A stretch of DNA of 64,000 bases, taken from contig NZ_JAUYVM010000010.1 in assembly GCF_030689305.1 (NCBI RefSeq), positions 1 to 64,000 on the forward strand, read 5' to 3'. This DNA comes from Vibrio penaeicida. GTDB taxonomy: Bacteria > Pseudomonadota > Gammaproteobacteria > Enterobacterales > Vibrionaceae. How positions within the stretch are numbered: position 1 is the first letter of the stretch; every line of letters begins with the position of its first letter. The notes under the pieces were generated by a model. It was not told the DNA's origin, did no database searches, and saw only the letters and a list, made by a program, of their open reading frames with translations. The translations under genes were made by a program, and so were the position numbers. Below are positions 46,686 through 57,382 of the stretch, piece after piece.

Positions 46686-49535
46686 ATGACCTTACCGACG
46701 CCCATTGCTGAACAAGCCCAATTCTCACGCCAGAAAATAGAAGAACAGTATCCTTCAGTTTTTGACACTTGGCCTCAAGCCAAATTGTCGGATCTTGAGC
46801 GCGTATTAGGATTGAGTGATTTTATTGCCGACAGCATGCAGCGAGACGAGAAGCTTTGTCAGCGTTTGCCTGAAATGCTTTCAACACAAAACCGAGCAGA
46901 CGATTACCGTGATAGGTTGAAAAAACAGCTAGCTAAATGTGTTGATGAAAACACCATGATGAAAAAGCTGCGCGAGTTTAGGCGTCGAGAAATGGTGTAT
47001 ATAGCTTGGCGAGATTTTACGGGATCTTGGTCATTGGAAAATAGCCTCCTTCATTTATCTTCACTAGCCGAAGCACTGATCTTTGAGACTTATAGGCACC
47101 TTTATCAAACCAGCTGTAAAGAGTGGGGAACACCATGTAATGAAAATGGTGAAGCACAGCCGATGCTGATCATTGGCATGGGCAAGTTAGGTGGTGGTGA
47201 ACTCAACTTTTCTTCAGATATCGATCTTATTTTTACCTATCCCGAAAATGGAGAAACTCAGGGTGCGCGCCGCAGTATTGCCAATGCACAATTCTTTACT
47301 CGCTTAGGGCAGCGAATGATCAAAGCTCTCGATCAGCAAACGTTTGATGGCTTTTGTTATCGTGTTGATATGCGATTGAGACCCTTTGGCGAAAGTGGAC
47401 CGTTGGTGATGAGTTATGCCGCGCTAGAAGACTATTACCAGGAGCAAGGGCGAGATTGGGAACGATACGCCATGATTAAAGCTCGGGTTATGGGTCGCGA
47501 AATGTACCCAGAGTATCAGGAACTGCGGGGCATGCTTCGCCCATTCGTATTTAGACGCTATATCGACTTCAGTGCCATTCAATCTCTCCGTCGCATGAAG
47601 TCCATGATCAGCACCGAAGTGCGCCGCCGCGGATTGTCGGACAATATAAAGCTTGGTGCTGGTGGCATACGTGAAGTGGAGTTTATCGCTCAAGTCTTTC
47701 AATTGATCCGTGGAGGTCGTGAACCTAGCCTAAGAGGGCGGGGTTTGCTGGAAACACTCGACGCAATTGAAGCCAAAACACTATTATCTGAAGCGGAAGT
47801 TCAGCATTTGAGAGAAGGGTATCTATTCCTTCGAAAACTCGAAAATTTAATTCAAGCCATTGGCGATCAGCAAACTCAAACGTTGCCAGATAAAGAGCTG
47901 GATCAACAGCGTTTGGTTGTCGCGATGAAATCATCAAGTTGGGATATACTGCGCGACTCGATTGACGGGCATATGTCTAACATCCACGCAGTTTTTGAGC
48001 AACTTATTGGCGATGATGAAGAAGAAGCTCAAACAGTGTCTAAGCACTTCAAGGAAATGTGGGATCTTGCCAATACAGAAGATGTATTGATGCACATTTT
48101 CGAAGACGACCTCAAAGTCGAATCCCCAGAGCCGTTGGTGAAGACCATCATGGGCTTTAAAAAGGACTTGGCGAAAAAAACGTTGGGTCCGCGTGGTCGC
48201 GAAGTATTGAATCGATTAATGCCTAAGGTTTTCCACGCACTCTTTAATCACAAAGATGCTCAGTTTGGTTTGTCTCGGGTGTTACATCTGCTTCACAATA
48301 TTTGTACTCGCACGACCTATCTAGAACTTCTTGATGAGCATCCGGCAGCCCTTACGCAGCTAGTGAGGTTGTGTACGGCAAGCCCTATGATATCGGAGCA
48401 GCTTTCCCGTTACCCTATACTGCTTGATGAGCTTTTGGATCCGCAGCACCTCTACAATCCAACGCCGCCAACCGAGTACAGATCTGAGTTGCGAGATTAC
48501 CTAGCGCGTATCCCAGAAGACGATATGGAGCAGCAAATGGAGGCGCTTCGACAGTTTAAGCAAATTTGCATACTGCGTATTGCGGCGGCGGATATCGCGG
48601 GTGTGTTACCTGTAATGAAAGTGAGTGACCACTTAACCTATTTGGCTGAAGCCATAGTAGAAGCGGTAGTAGGGCAAGCATGGCTCCAAGTGACAGAAAA
48701 ATATGGCGAGCCAACTCACCTGAAAGAGCGTGAAGGTAAAGGTTTTGCCGTTATCGGTTACGGTAAAGTCGGTGGTTGGGAGCTCGGGTATAATTCTGAT
48801 CTGGATATTGTATTCATGCACGACTGCCCTGTACATGTGAATACAGATGGGAAAAAAGAAATCGATGGCAGGCAGTTCTACCTACGCTTAGCCCAGCGAA
48901 TCATCCACATTTTTTCAGTTCGTACAGCTTCTGGCATTTTGTATGAAGCAGACACAAGGCTCCGACCTTCAGGAGCATCTGGCATGTTGGTTAGCCCAAC
49001 CGATGCATTTGAAGAATATCAACTGCAAGACGCATGGACGTGGGAACACCAAGCCTTAGTTAGAGCTCGCGCTATATACAGTGATGTGCCGTTAAAGTCG
49101 GCTTTTGAAGCAACGAGAGCAAAAGTATTATCTGCAAAACGAGATCACAGCAAACTCAAAAAAGACGTGGCAGATATGCGTGAAAAAATGCGCAGTCATC
49201 TTGGGGGAAAAAAGGCAGGACGATTCATGCTGAAGCAAGATCCCGGTGGCATTACTGATATTGAATTTTTGGTTCAATATTTGGTCTTAAATTTCAGTTC
49301 AGAATTCCCGTCGCTATTGACGTATTCTGATAACGTTCGGATTCTTGAAGCGGCAGCAAATTTATCGTTGTTGCCAGCGCAACAAGCAGCCAAGCTGACT
49401 TCTGCCTACACCGCATTAAGAGACGAAATTCATCACCGGAACTTATTAAATCAAGACGCTGATGTAGCGGAATCGCGGTTCCAAGATGAAAGAGAATGCG
49501 TTGTGTATTCATGGAATGAATGGCTGATCGATTGA
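46686..49535 (+). CDS. glnE: Bifunctional glutamine synthetase adenylyltransferase GlnE
   Basis: Adds or removes AMP on glutamine synthetase in response to glutamine and PII. The 949 residues equal E. coli GlnE. Two nucleotidyltransferase domains are visible: the N-terminal deadenylylase with [18 protein letters not shown] (about residues 164-181) and the C-terminal adenylylase with [19 protein letters not shown] (about 691-709), each giving a DxD metal site. The spacer is helical. glnE-hldE order is conserved in gammaproteobacteria; hldE follows after 132 bp that contain a repeat palindrome. Confidence 0.98.
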   Translation: MTLPTPIAEQAQFSRQKIEEQYPSVFDTWPQAKLSDLERVLGLSDFIADSMQRDEKLCQRLPEMLSTQNRADDYRDRLKKQLAKCVDENTMMKKLREFRRREMVYIAWRDFTGSWSLENSLLHLSSLAEALIFETYRHLYQTSCKEWGTPCNENGEAQPMLIIGMGKLGGGELNFSSDIDLIFTYPENGETQGARRSIANAQFFTRLGQRMIKALDQQTFDGFCYRVDMRLRPFGESGPLVMSYAALEDYYQEQGRDWERYAMIKARVMGREMYPEYQELRGMLRPFVFRRYIDFSAIQSLRRMKSMISTEVRRRGLSDNIKLGAGGIREVEFIAQVFQLIRGGREPSLRGRGLLETLDAIEAKTLLSEAEVQHLREGYLFLRKLENLIQAIGDQQTQTLPDKELDQQRLVVAMKSSSWDILRDSIDGHMSNIHAVFEQLIGDDEEEAQTVSKHFKEMWDLANTEDVLMHIFEDDLKVESPEPLVKTIMGFKKDLAKKTLGPRGREVLNRLMPKVFHALFNHKDAQFGLSRVLHLLHNICTRTTYLELLDEHPAALTQLVRLCTASPMISEQLSRYPILLDELLDPQHLYNPTPPTEYRSELRDYLARIPEDDMEQQMEALRQFKQICILRIAAADIAGVLPVMKVSDHLTYLAEAIVEAVVGQAWLQVTEKYGEPTHLKEREGKGFAVIGYGKVGGWELGYNSDLDIVFMHDCPVHVNTDGKKEIDGRQFYLRLAQRIIHIFSVRTASGILYEADTRLRPSGASGMLVSPTDAFEEYQLQDAWTWEHQALVRARAIYSDVPLKSAFEATRAKVLSAKRDHSKLKKDVADMREKMRSHLGGKKAGRFMLKQDPGGITDIEFLVQYLVLNFSSEFPSLLTYSDNVRILEAAANLSLLPAQQAAKLTSAYTALRDEIHHRNLLNQDADVAESRFQDERECVVYSWNEWLID

Positions 49536-49558
49536 ATAGCCATTGAAGTAGTTAGAGA

Positions 49559-49591
49559 TATACCCAAGTATCTTGAGGTTACTTGGGTATA
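49559..49591. repeat. 33-bp palindromic copy of the extragenic repeat
   Basis: Two facing ends, TATACCCAAGTA and TACTTGGGTATA, enclose a 9-bp centre. The 12-bp arms are perfect. It lies between glnE and hldE and could form a stem-loop in the read-through mRNA. It looks like the ends of the 27368-27633 element without its interior. Confidence 0.82.
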
Positions 49592-49667
49592 GACTCTGAC
49601 CTTACGGTTTTTTTGCGTCTGGCGGCTATGTTACTATTCCGCCGGATTTGTATTTTTGGAGACAAAC

Positions 49668-51098
49668 ATGAAACCAATTTTGCCGGACTACACTCAATCT
49701 GGAGTGCTGATTGTTGGCGATGTAATGCTTGATCGTTACTGGTACGGACCAACAGGTCGCATCTCACCAGAAGCACCAGTACCTGTTGTTAAAGTTGAAG
49801 ACAACGAGGAGCGTCCGGGCGGTGCGGCAAACGTGGCAATGAATATTGCTAGTCTTGGTGGCCATGCCCATCTAGTTGGTTTAACGGGACAAGATGAACC
49901 TGCTCAGGTGCTGAGTGAACAATTAACGTCTCTAAAAGTGAAGTGCGACTTCGTTTCACTTCCAGATTTCCCAACAATTACCAAGCTTCGAGTGATGAGC
50001 CGTGGTCAGCAGCTTATCCGATTAGATTTTGAAGACAGTTTTGAAAATACTGACGCGCAGTACGTACTGGATCGAATGGAAAAAGCGTTACCAAGCGTGA
50101 AATCGGTCATTCTATCTGATTATGCAAAAGGGGCGTTAGAACACGTTCAGCAGTTCATCCAGAAAGCACGTTCAGCCAATGTACCTGTCTTTATCGACCC
50201 GAAAGGGGCTGATTTTGAACGCTATCGTGGGGCAACATTACTGACGCCTAACATGACAGAATTTGAGTTAGTTGCTGGCAAAGTTAAAAATGAAGAAGAG
50301 CTTGTAGAAAAAGGGCTGGCTCTGATAGAAGAATTTGATTTCGAGGCGCTGCTGGTGACTCGAAGTGAGCATGGCATGACTTTGCTCCGTAAAGGTCAGG
50401 AACCTTTCCATCTTCCAACTCAAGCGAAAGAAGTGTTTGATGTCACAGGTGCAGGCGACACGGTTATTTCTGTGCTTGCCGCCTCTGTCGCTGCAGGTAA
50501 AGCGATAGATGAAGCTTGTGCGTTAGCTAATGCTGCCGCAGGGGTTGTTGTTGGAAAGCTTGGTACTTCCACACTATCAACCATCGAATTAGCAGAGGCG
50601 GTACATGGCAGCCAAGACACCGACTACGGTGTAATTGGTGAGCATGAGCTGATTACAGCGGTTAAACAAGCGCGCGCGAAAGGCGAAAAAGTGGTAATGA
50701 CCAACGGCTGCTTCGACATTTTGCATGCTGGTCACGTGTCCTATCTTAATCATGCCGCAGAGCTCGGCGACAGGCTAATTGTTGCTGTAAATACAGATGC
50801 CTCTGTGAAAGCGTTGAAAGGACCGGGTAGACCCGTTAACTCAACAGATCGCCGAATGGCTGTATTGGCCGGTTTGGGTGCTGTAGATTGGGTTGTGCCA
50901 TTCAGTGAAGAAACGCCACAGCGTCTGATTTCTGAAGTTCTTCCGAGTTTGTTGGTAAAGGGTGGAGACTACAAACCAGAAGAGATTGCTGGTGGTAAAG
51001 AAGTCATTGATGCTGGCGGTGAAGTGCGAGTGTTGAACTTCGAAGATGGATGCTCGACTACTGAGATTATTGAAGCAATCAAAGGTGGGCGTGGTTAA
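49668..51098 (+). CDS. hldE: Bifunctional heptose kinase/adenylyltransferase HldE
   Basis: Makes ADP-D-glycero-beta-D-manno-heptose precursors for the lipopolysaccharide inner core. The 476 residues, like E. coli HldE (477), hold a ribokinase-type domain (about 1-320) with [15 protein letters not shown] and the catalytic DVTGAGDTV, and a C-terminal nucleotidyltransferase domain with [15 protein letters not shown] (about 348-362). I start at the ATG at 49668, 6 nt after GGAGA; an upstream TTG at 49656 overlaps that site and is less likely. It converges with tolC, sharing a terminator. Confidence 0.98.
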   Translation: MKPILPDYTQSGVLIVGDVMLDRYWYGPTGRISPEAPVPVVKVEDNEERPGGAANVAMNIASLGGHAHLVGLTGQDEPAQVLSEQLTSLKVKCDFVSLPDFPTITKLRVMSRGQQLIRLDFEDSFENTDAQYVLDRMEKALPSVKSVILSDYAKGALEHVQQFIQKARSANVPVFIDPKGADFERYRGATLLTPNMTEFELVAGKVKNEEELVEKGLALIEEFDFEALLVTRSEHGMTLLRKGQEPFHLPTQAKEVFDVTGAGDTVISVLAASVAAGKAIDEACALANAAAGVVVGKLGTSTLSTIELAEAVHGSQDTDYGVIGEHELITAVKQARAKGEKVVMTNGCFDILHAGHVSYLNHAAELGDRLIVAVNTDASVKALKGPGRPVNSTDRRMAVLAGLGAVDWVVPFSEETPQRLISEVLPSLLVKGGDYKPEEIAGGKEVIDAGGEVRVLNFEDGCSTTEIIEAIKGGRG

Positions 51099-51126
51099 GC
51101 ACTGACTACTTTTGTTCATGTACAAT

Positions 51127-51156
51127 CAAAAAAACGACGCAAAAGCGTCGTTTTTT
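51127..51156. terminator. Bidirectional terminator between hldE and tolC
   Basis: Perfect 8-bp stem AACGACGC/GCGTCGTT with loop AAAA, flanked by A and T runs on both sides, so it should work in both directions. Confidence 0.9.
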
Positions 51157-51182
51157 ATTAGCCTTTCAACGTTTGGTATTGG

Positions 51183-52487
51183 TTAACTTACAGGTTTAAG
51201 CCCAGTGTTAATGTCCAAAACATCTTGCTCATTCAATGTGCCCACGGCTTGACGTAACTGCAGTACACTCAAAATATAGTTATAACGAGCATCAGACAGG
51301 TTACGGTTTGCATCGTACAAACGGCGAGTAGAATCCAACACATCGACTATGGTACGAGTACCCACATCAAATCCAGCTTCGGTTGCTTCAAGCGCAGACT
51401 GCGCAGAAACCACAGATTGGTTGTACGCACGAATAGCACCGATATTAGCATTGATGTTGTTGTAGTGGGCGCGCACATCTTTTACGACCGTGCGATATGT
51501 CTGCTCTAGCCTCTGGCTCGCTTCAACATAGTTTGCTTCCGCTTGTTTAACCAGCGATGTGGTGTTACCACCAGTGTAAAGTGGGACAGACAGATTTACT
51601 CCAATATTAAAATCATTGAAACTGCTATCACCCGCACCATTCAAGGTATTGGAGTTGTCCGTATATTTGTAACCACTGTTAAGGGTGAGAGTTGGAAGGT
51701 GCCCTGACTCTGCAAGGGAAATATCGTTTTTGGCAATATCACGTTTGATACGTGTTGCTAACAATGACAGGTTTTCTTGCTGTGCTTTCTCTATCAAAGA
51801 TTCTGTTGTAGATTCAGGTCGGCTAGCAGCAAAGCGCCGAGTATCGAGAGTGGCTAGCTTCTGGTGTTCTTCACCTGTAATTTCACGTAAAGCTTCATAG
51901 CTATTCGCTAATGCATTTTCCTGCAATACTTCAGACGCCAGTACACTGTCGTATTGTGCTTGTGCATCGTGTACATCTGTTATTGCAGATAAACCGACTT
52001 CAAATCGCTGTTTAGTTTGCTCCAACTGGCGAGCAACCGCTGCTTTTTCGGCGCGTACAAAGTCGAGGCTGTCTTGAGCTCGCAATACCTCGAAATACGC
52101 AGTTGCAACACGCAATATCAGACCTTGTTGCTCTGCGGCATAGGCCGAATCAACTTGTCGAGCAGACTTTTCCGCTTTATCTAGGTTTATCCAACTGTTA
52201 CGGTTATACAGTTCTTGCTTTAAGCCTACACCAGCTGTCAGTGTATTGCCTTCGCGATCACTTTTACTACTTTGTTGAATGTTGTAACCTGCCGTTAGAT
52301 CAATTTGAGGAAGCAAAGTACTGCGAGAGCTATTCACGGCTTCAAATGCTGCTTCGCGTTGTGCGGCGGCGCTCAGTAATTGAGGATCGTTTTGTTTTGC
52401 TAAATCGTAAATTTCAGCTAGGTTATCTGCCCAGGCTGCATTACTGCCCAGTGCAGCGGTAATCAATAGTGGAAGCAGCTTTTTCAT
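51183..52487 (-). CDS. tolC: Outer membrane channel protein TolC
   Basis: Trimeric outer-membrane exit duct for multidrug efflux pumps and type I secretion. From the ATG at 52487 (AGGAAAGG just upstream) the protein has 434 residues, with a signal peptide cleaved near residue 20 (NAAWA, then DNLAEIYDLAKQNDPQLL). Two OEP repeats follow (about 22-215 and 225-420), each with long helices; SGYKYTDNSN and the LNLSVPLYTGG-type turn (INLSVPLYTGGN here reads VNLSVPLYTGGN) mark the second. The C terminus is shorter than in E. coli (493), as in other vibrios. It diverges from nudF over 224 bp. Confidence 0.95.
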   Translation of the reverse strand: MKKLLPLLITAALGSNAAWADNLAEIYDLAKQNDPQLLSAAAQREAAFEAVNSSRSTLLPQIDLTAGYNIQQSSKSDREGNTLTAGVGLKQELYNRNSWINLDKAEKSARQVDSAYAAEQQGLILRVATAYFEVLRAQDSLDFVRAEKAAVARQLEQTKQRFEVGLSAITDVHDAQAQYDSVLASEVLQENALANSYEALREITGEEHQKLATLDTRRFAASRPESTTESLIEKAQQENLSLLATRIKRDIAKNDISLAESGHLPTLTLNSGYKYTDNSNTLNGAGDSSFNDFNIGVNLSVPLYTGGNTTSLVKQAEANYVEASQRLEQTYRTVVKDVRAHYNNINANIGAIRAYNQSVVSAQSALEATEAGFDVGTRTIVDVLDSTRRLYDANRNLSDARYNYILSVLQLRQAVGTLNEQDVLDINTGLKPVS

Positions 52488-52711
52488 TTTGCCTTTCCTG
52501 CCTTGTAATATAAAAATTGAAGCCATGCGAGTGTAACGCAACTCGCTTGATTTTTATGCCTATCTTTGCATTTTTAGCAATTTATCGCTGAGATGCACAG
52601 CAAATAAATTATTCATTTAAATATTTTTGCAATCATTATCAAAAAAGTTGAGCGCAATCATTGGAGATATCAGGATACAATGATTAGAATTCTCATCTCC
52701 GGAGACACGCA

Positions 52712-53338
52712 ATGCAGCAATCAGACAACAAACATCAACAGTTTACTCCACAAGATGTAAAAATCATCTCAAGAAAATCGCTTTATCGAGGCTTTTTCTC
52801 GATGGTGAAATACACATTCCAGCACAAATTGTTTGCTGGTGGTTGGAGTAACCCCGTTGAACGCGAAATGTTTGAAAGAGGTCATGCCGCCGCGATGCTG
52901 CCCTATGACCCTATCGAAGACAAAGTTGTTTTGATTGAGCAAATTCGAGTTGGGGCGCTTGAACATAATAGCCCATGGCAACTCGAAATTGTGGCTGGCG
53001 TAATCGACACTGATGAATCTTCTGAGGAAGTTGTCCGCCGCGAAGCCGTTGAAGAGGCCGGAGTTGAAATTGGGGAAATCGAAACCATAACGAGTTATTA
53101 CCCCTCTTCAGGAGGTTGTTCTGAAAAGTTGGATGTTTTCATTGGTCAGGTAGCGGCATCAAGCGCTAAGGGCATTCATGGCTTAGACTATGAAGATGAG
53201 GACATAAAAGTGCATGTGATGAGTCGCCAAGAAGCTTATCAGCTTGTTAGGGACGGAATTATTGAGAATGGTGCCTCAATAATTGCACTGCAATGGTTGG
53301 AATTGCATCATGAAGAACTAAAATCTCGATGGAAGTAA
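52712..53338 (+). CDS. nudF: ADP-ribose diphosphatase NudF
   Basis: Nudix hydrolase that splits ADP-ribose to AMP and ribose 5-phosphate. The 208 residues match E. coli NudF (209). The Nudix box runs through ESSEEVVRREAVEEAGVEIG (about residues 95-114), and YYPSSGGCSEKLDVFIG after it is the ADP-ribose pyrophosphatase signature. CTCCGGAGACACGC precedes the ATG. It starts the nudF-yqiB-cpdA-yqiA operon, which leads to parE-parC just as in E. coli, and lies 3 bp before yqiB. Confidence 0.96.
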   Translation: MQQSDNKHQQFTPQDVKIISRKSLYRGFFSMVKYTFQHKLFAGGWSNPVEREMFERGHAAAMLPYDPIEDKVVLIEQIRVGALEHNSPWQLEIVAGVIDTDESSEEVVRREAVEEAGVEIGEIETITSYYPSSGGCSEKLDVFIGQVAASSAKGIHGLDYEDEDIKVHVMSRQEAYQLVRDGIIENGASIIALQWLELHHEELKSRWK

Positions 53339-53341
53339 AGA

Positions 53342-53767
53342 ATGTTGAATAAGCCATATCATGTTGATCTTGCAGCTCTCATGAGAGTCTACGAGACCAA
53401 TTACGCCAAATTGAATGCATTACTGCCAGGGCAGCCCAATGTCGGCGATGTGCGCTCCTATCAGGTAGCGTCAATGGCTTATCAGTTGGAAGTGAGTGAA
53501 GTGACCAAATACACCACGCTCATTGATGTGTGTCAGTGTGATGAACAACCCGTTTTTCCACTTCCAAAGATGACAGTAAGACTTTATCACGATGCTCGTG
53601 TTGCAGAAGTGTGTGCAAGCGAGCAGATTTCTCGTGTCTTTGCTCGTTATGATTACCCCAATACAAAAATGGTGCAAAAGGATGAAAAGTTTCAACTTAA
53701 CCAATTTTTAGGTGAGTGGCTTACATTCTGTCTTAAGAACGGTATTAGCCGTAGCCCCATTTATTAA
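53342..53767 (+). CDS. yqiB: DUF1249 protein YqiB
   Basis: Cytosolic protein of 141 residues from the DUF1249 family. Its C-terminal part has KMTVRLYHDARVAEVCASEQ (about 77-96) and QKDEKFQLNQFLGEWLTFCL, both conserved in the family. The function is unknown. It lies 3 bp after nudF and 65 bp before cpdA, a conserved gene order, which suggests a housekeeping role linked to its neighbours. Confidence 0.92.
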   Translation: MLNKPYHVDLAALMRVYETNYAKLNALLPGQPNVGDVRSYQVASMAYQLEVSEVTKYTTLIDVCQCDEQPVFPLPKMTVRLYHDARVAEVCASEQISRVFARYDYPNTKMVQKDEKFQLNQFLGEWLTFCLKNGISRSPIY

Positions 53768-53832
53768 GCACCAACGTTACCAAAAGCCAACGTTACCAAA
53801 AATAGTGTAGAGAGATTTAGCCAGGTTTTATT

Positions 53833-54648
53833 TTGAAATTGTCCTTAGATTCAAATCGCGATATCAGACTATTGCAGATTACTGACACTCATTTGTTTGA
53901 ACCTGAAGACGGGTGCTTGTTGAGTGTTAACACCCAAGATAGTTTTCATGCTGTTGTAAATACGGTTATTTCTCGGAAGCTGGAATTCGAAGCCATTCTG
54001 GCAACAGGTGATATTTCGCAAGATCATACAGCAGCTTCTTATCAGAAATTTGGAGAAGGCATTGCTCCGTTAAAGAAGCCATGTTTTTGGTTACCCGGCA
54101 ATCACGATTTCAAACCGGGTATGCACAGTATTTTTCCGTCTACGCAAATTAAGACAACTTCGCATGTGGTGCTTAATAACAAGTGGCAGATCATTTTACT
54201 GGATAGCCAAGTTGAGGGGGTTCCTCATGGGCGACTGAGTCAAGAACAGCTAGATTTACTTGAATCTAAACTGACTGAGTTTCCTGAGCACCGTACCGTT
54301 GTTCTTCTGCATCACCATCCAGTATTGGTAGGCAGCCACTGGCTTGATCAGCACACTTTAAAAGATGCCGATGACTTTTGGTCAGTGTTGAGTCATCACC
54401 AAAATGTAGAAGCTGTACTTTGTGGACATGTTCACCAAGACTTTGATGTTATGTATCAGGGAGTAAGAGTAGTGGCGACACCTTCAACCTGTGTGCAATT
54501 TAAACCAAACTCCGATGATTTTGCGTTAGATAATGAATCACCAGGTTGGCGTATGCTCACTCTTACTCGAGAGGGGGAACTAAAACTGGAAGTCGGACGG
54601 CTGTCCGATGGTGAGTTTCTCCCCGATTTTTCTGCTGGAGGCTACTAA
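53833..54648 (+). CDS. cpdA: 3',5'-cyclic-AMP phosphodiesterase CpdA
   Basis: Metallophosphoesterase that hydrolyses cAMP and so limits CRP signalling. The 271 residues carry the five motifs of the fold: LQITDTHLF, ILATGDISQDH, LPGNHDF, LLHHHPV and LCGHVHQD. The E. coli enzyme has 275 residues. The start is TTG with AGG 8 nt upstream; I find no ATG or GTG nearby in frame, and the core begins at about residue 10 as in relatives. yqiA follows after 1 bp, a sign of translational coupling. Confidence 0.94.
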   Translation: MKLSLDSNRDIRLLQITDTHLFEPEDGCLLSVNTQDSFHAVVNTVISRKLEFEAILATGDISQDHTAASYQKFGEGIAPLKKPCFWLPGNHDFKPGMHSIFPSTQIKTTSHVVLNNKWQIILLDSQVEGVPHGRLSQEQLDLLESKLTEFPEHRTVVLLHHHPVLVGSHWLDQHTLKDADDFWSVLSHHQNVEAVLCGHVHQDFDVMYQGVRVVATPSTCVQFKPNSDDFALDNESPGWRMLTLTREGELKLEVGRLSDGEFLPDFSAGGY

Positions 54649-54649
54649 T

Positions 54650-55240
54650 TTGAGTGAAAATAAGCCCTCATTGTTGCTGTATATACATGGGTTTAACAGT
54701 TCCCCTCAGTCGCACAAAGCGAATGTAATACTAGAGTGGTGCAGTGAAAACCGACCAGACATCAAAGTTATCGCACCACAGCTTCCTTGCTATCCACAAC
54801 TCGCCGCCGAGTTTCTACTAGAAACGGTAAAAAAATATCAGACAGATTATCAAATAGGGTTGATTGGCAGTTCTCTAGGCGGATATTTATCGACTTGGCT
54901 AAATGCGCATTTTGGTTTTAGAGCGGTTCTGGTGAACCCAGCAGTGAAACCTTATGAATTGCTTGCAGATTACTTAGGGAAGCAAGTTAACCCCTATACT
55001 CAAGAAGAATATGTGCTAGAAGAAAAGCATATGGCTGAGCTTAAGGCTCTCGATGTAGACACAATTAAACATCCACAAGATTTCTGGTTACTTCAACAAG
55101 AAGGTGACGAAGTATTGGATTATCGGCAAGCTGTGACACGATATAAAGACGCAAAACACACGGTCGAGAAAGGTGGAGACCACAGTTTTGTTGGCTTTGA
55201 AAGATATCCTCAACAAATTATTGAGTTCTTAAGAATTTAA
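54650..55240 (+). CDS. yqiA: Esterase YqiA (alpha/beta hydrolase)
   Basis: Alpha/beta-hydrolase of the UPF0227/YqiA family, an esterase in E. coli. From the TTG at 54650 (GGAGG 8 nt upstream, inside the end of cpdA) the protein has 196 residues, close to E. coli YqiA (193). It shows YIHGFNSSPQSHKA, the nucleophile elbow GSSLGGYLS with the catalytic serine, and GGDHSFVGFER with the catalytic histidine. An earlier frame from 54608 lies wholly within cpdA and is unlikely to be used. It is the last gene before parE, with a 258-bp gap. Confidence 0.92.
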   Translation: MSENKPSLLLYIHGFNSSPQSHKANVILEWCSENRPDIKVIAPQLPCYPQLAAEFLLETVKKYQTDYQIGLIGSSLGGYLSTWLNAHFGFRAVLVNPAVKPYELLADYLGKQVNPYTQEEYVLEEKHMAELKALDVDTIKHPQDFWLLQQEGDEVLDYRQAVTRYKDAKHTVEKGGDHSFVGFERYPQQIIEFLRI

Positions 55241-55498
55241 CGCAGTAGTCTAAAAATTCAAACACGGAGGGGCAGATAACCCAAGTTGGGATGGGGTCAT
55301 AATTTTGAGGTTTACTTACCTTGGTCTCTTGACATCCCCTTGTCTGTTCCAGAGTATGTTCCATCATAGTTTTATCATTGTGCTTTTGATGTCTTTTTCT
55401 ACAACTAGGCGCAACTTTCCACAATGTCACCAAAAAACTTAACAATCACGCATCAAAGTGCTGATTGCATTCTAATCATTTGAGTATTAATCCGTATT

Positions 55499-57379
55499 AT
55501 GACTGAACAATATAATGCGAAAGACCTGTCTGTTCTTGAAGGTCTCGACCCAGTACGACACCGTCCAGGTATGTATACCGAAACTGAGCGTCCAAACCAT
55601 CTTGCACAAGAGGTTATCGATAACTCAGTCGACGAAGCACTTGCTGGGCATGCAAAGAAGATAAAAGTCATTCTGCATAGCGACCAATCACTAGAAGTGA
55701 TCGATGATGGTCGAGGTATGCCCGTCGACATTCACCCTGAGAAAGGCATTTCGGGTGTGGAACTTATAATGACCAAGCTCCATGCTGGCGGTAAGTTTTC
55801 CAACGACAACTATAAATTTTCTGGTGGATTACACGGCGTAGGTATTTCCGTCGTTAACGCCCTATCCAAACGTGTTGAAGTAACAGTCAAACGTGATGGT
55901 CAGGTGCATGAAATTGCATTCGAGGGCGGCACGACAGTCAGTGATTTAACTGTGACGGGTACTTGTGGACATCGCAATACAGGAACCTCCGTTCACTTCT
56001 GGCCTGACGCCAAGTATTTTGATAGCGCCAAATTCTCTGTTATTAGGTTGATCAATAACCTGCGTGCGAAAGCGGTGTTATGCCCTGGGCTAGAAATCAC
56101 ATTTAGCGATAAGGTAAATAACGAAGAACATAAATGGTTCTATGAAGATGGTCTAAAAGACTACCTTGCCGAAGGTGTGAAAGGCTATACCGTTCTTCCA
56201 GAAGAGCCTTATATCGGCGACTTTTCTGCTGAAACGGAAATGGCGACATGGGCCGTGATTTGGCAGCCTGAAGGCGGCGAAATGATCACAGAGAGCTACG
56301 TGAACTTGGTTCCCACCAAGCAGGGTGGTACTCACGTTAATGGCCTTCGCCAAGGTCTTTTGGATGCCATGCGTGAATTCTGTGAGTTCCGAAACTTATT
56401 ACCACGCGGTATCAAACTGACGGGGGATGACGTATTTGACCGCTGTTCTTATGTTCTGTCGATTAAAATGCAAGACCCTCAATTTGCTGGTCAAACCAAA
56501 GAGCGCCTATCTTCTCGTCAAACCGCGGCATTTGTCTCAGGTGTCGTGAAAGATGCCTTTAGCCTGTGGTTAAATGAAAAGCCGCAATTGGCCGAGCAAC
56601 TAGCGGAAGTGTGTATTGCTAATGCGCACCGCCGTATGCGAGCGAGCAAAAAAGTCGTACGTAAGAAAATTGCGTCAGGTCCAGCGCTCCCAGGTAAGTT
56701 AACCGATTGTTCCGTTCAAGATTTAAGCCGTACTGAAATCTTCTTCGTGGAAGGGGATTCTGCAGGTGGTAGTGCGAAACAAGCTCGAGATCGCGAGTTT
56801 CAAGCTGTGATGCCACTTCGCGGTAAAATACTGAATACATGGGAAGTGTCTGCAGATCAGGTATTGGCTTCTCAAGAAGTACACGACATTTCAGTTGCTT
56901 TAGGTATTGATCCGGATAACGACAACCTAGACGGTCTGCGTTACGGTAAAATTTGTATTCTTGCGGATGCGGACTCTGATGGTCTTCATATCGCAACGCT
57001 TTTATGTGCCCTGTTTACTCGCCACTTCCGTGCGTTAGTAGAAGCTGGTCATATTTACGTTGCAATGCCTCCTTTGTATCGAATCGACTGTGGTAAAGAA
57101 GTTTTCTACGCCTTAGACGATGACGAAAAAGAAGGGGTATTGGAGCGCCTTTCTAAGAAGAAAGCCAAAATCAACGTTCAGCGATTTAAAGGTTTGGGTG
57201 AAATGAACCCACTCCAGCTGCGTGAAACAACCATGGATCCCAATACGCGTCGCTTGGTTCAATTAACCATAGATGACAGCGATGCAACCATGGAAATGAT
57301 GGATATGTTGCTTGGCAAGAAACGTGCGGATGACCGCCGTACTTGGTTACAAAGCAACGGTGATTTGGCTGAGGTTTAA
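55499..57379 (+). CDS. parE: DNA topoisomerase IV subunit B ParE
   Basis: ATPase subunit of topoisomerase IV, which decatenates sister chromosomes. The 626 residues include the GHKL ATP site EVIDNSVDEALAGHA and VIDDGRGMPVDIHP (about residues 40-80), the transducer domain, and the TOPRIM domain with EGDSAGGSAKQARDR (about 417-431) and the LADADSDGLHI metal site (about 489-499). The length matches E. coli ParE (630). A 258-bp upstream gap should hold its promoter, and parC follows after 3 bp. Confidence 0.99.
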   Translation: MTEQYNAKDLSVLEGLDPVRHRPGMYTETERPNHLAQEVIDNSVDEALAGHAKKIKVILHSDQSLEVIDDGRGMPVDIHPEKGISGVELIMTKLHAGGKFSNDNYKFSGGLHGVGISVVNALSKRVEVTVKRDGQVHEIAFEGGTTVSDLTVTGTCGHRNTGTSVHFWPDAKYFDSAKFSVIRLINNLRAKAVLCPGLEITFSDKVNNEEHKWFYEDGLKDYLAEGVKGYTVLPEEPYIGDFSAETEMATWAVIWQPEGGEMITESYVNLVPTKQGGTHVNGLRQGLLDAMREFCEFRNLLPRGIKLTGDDVFDRCSYVLSIKMQDPQFAGQTKERLSSRQTAAFVSGVVKDAFSLWLNEKPQLAEQLAEVCIANAHRRMRASKKVVRKKIASGPALPGKLTDCSVQDLSRTEIFFVEGDSAGGSAKQARDREFQAVMPLRGKILNTWEVSADQVLASQEVHDISVALGIDPDNDNLDGLRYGKICILADADSDGLHIATLLCALFTRHFRALVEAGHIYVAMPPLYRIDCGKEVFYALDDDEKEGVLERLSKKKAKINVQRFKGLGEMNPLQLRETTMDPNTRRLVQLTIDDSDATMEMMDMLLGKKRADDRRTWLQSNGDLAEV

Positions 57380-57382
57380 TAG

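Noticed and set aside
52620-52665. Fur-like box and a repeated GCAATCATT (52629 and 52654) between tolC and nudF
   Set aside because: Only one half of the Fur palindrome matches well, and two 9-bp words 25 bp apart in an AT-rich gap can arise by chance.
55241-55498. Small gene or regulatory RNA between yqiA and parE
   Set aside because: No frame with a ribosome binding site, no hairpin with a T run, and only a weak TTGACA (55329) with a poor -10.
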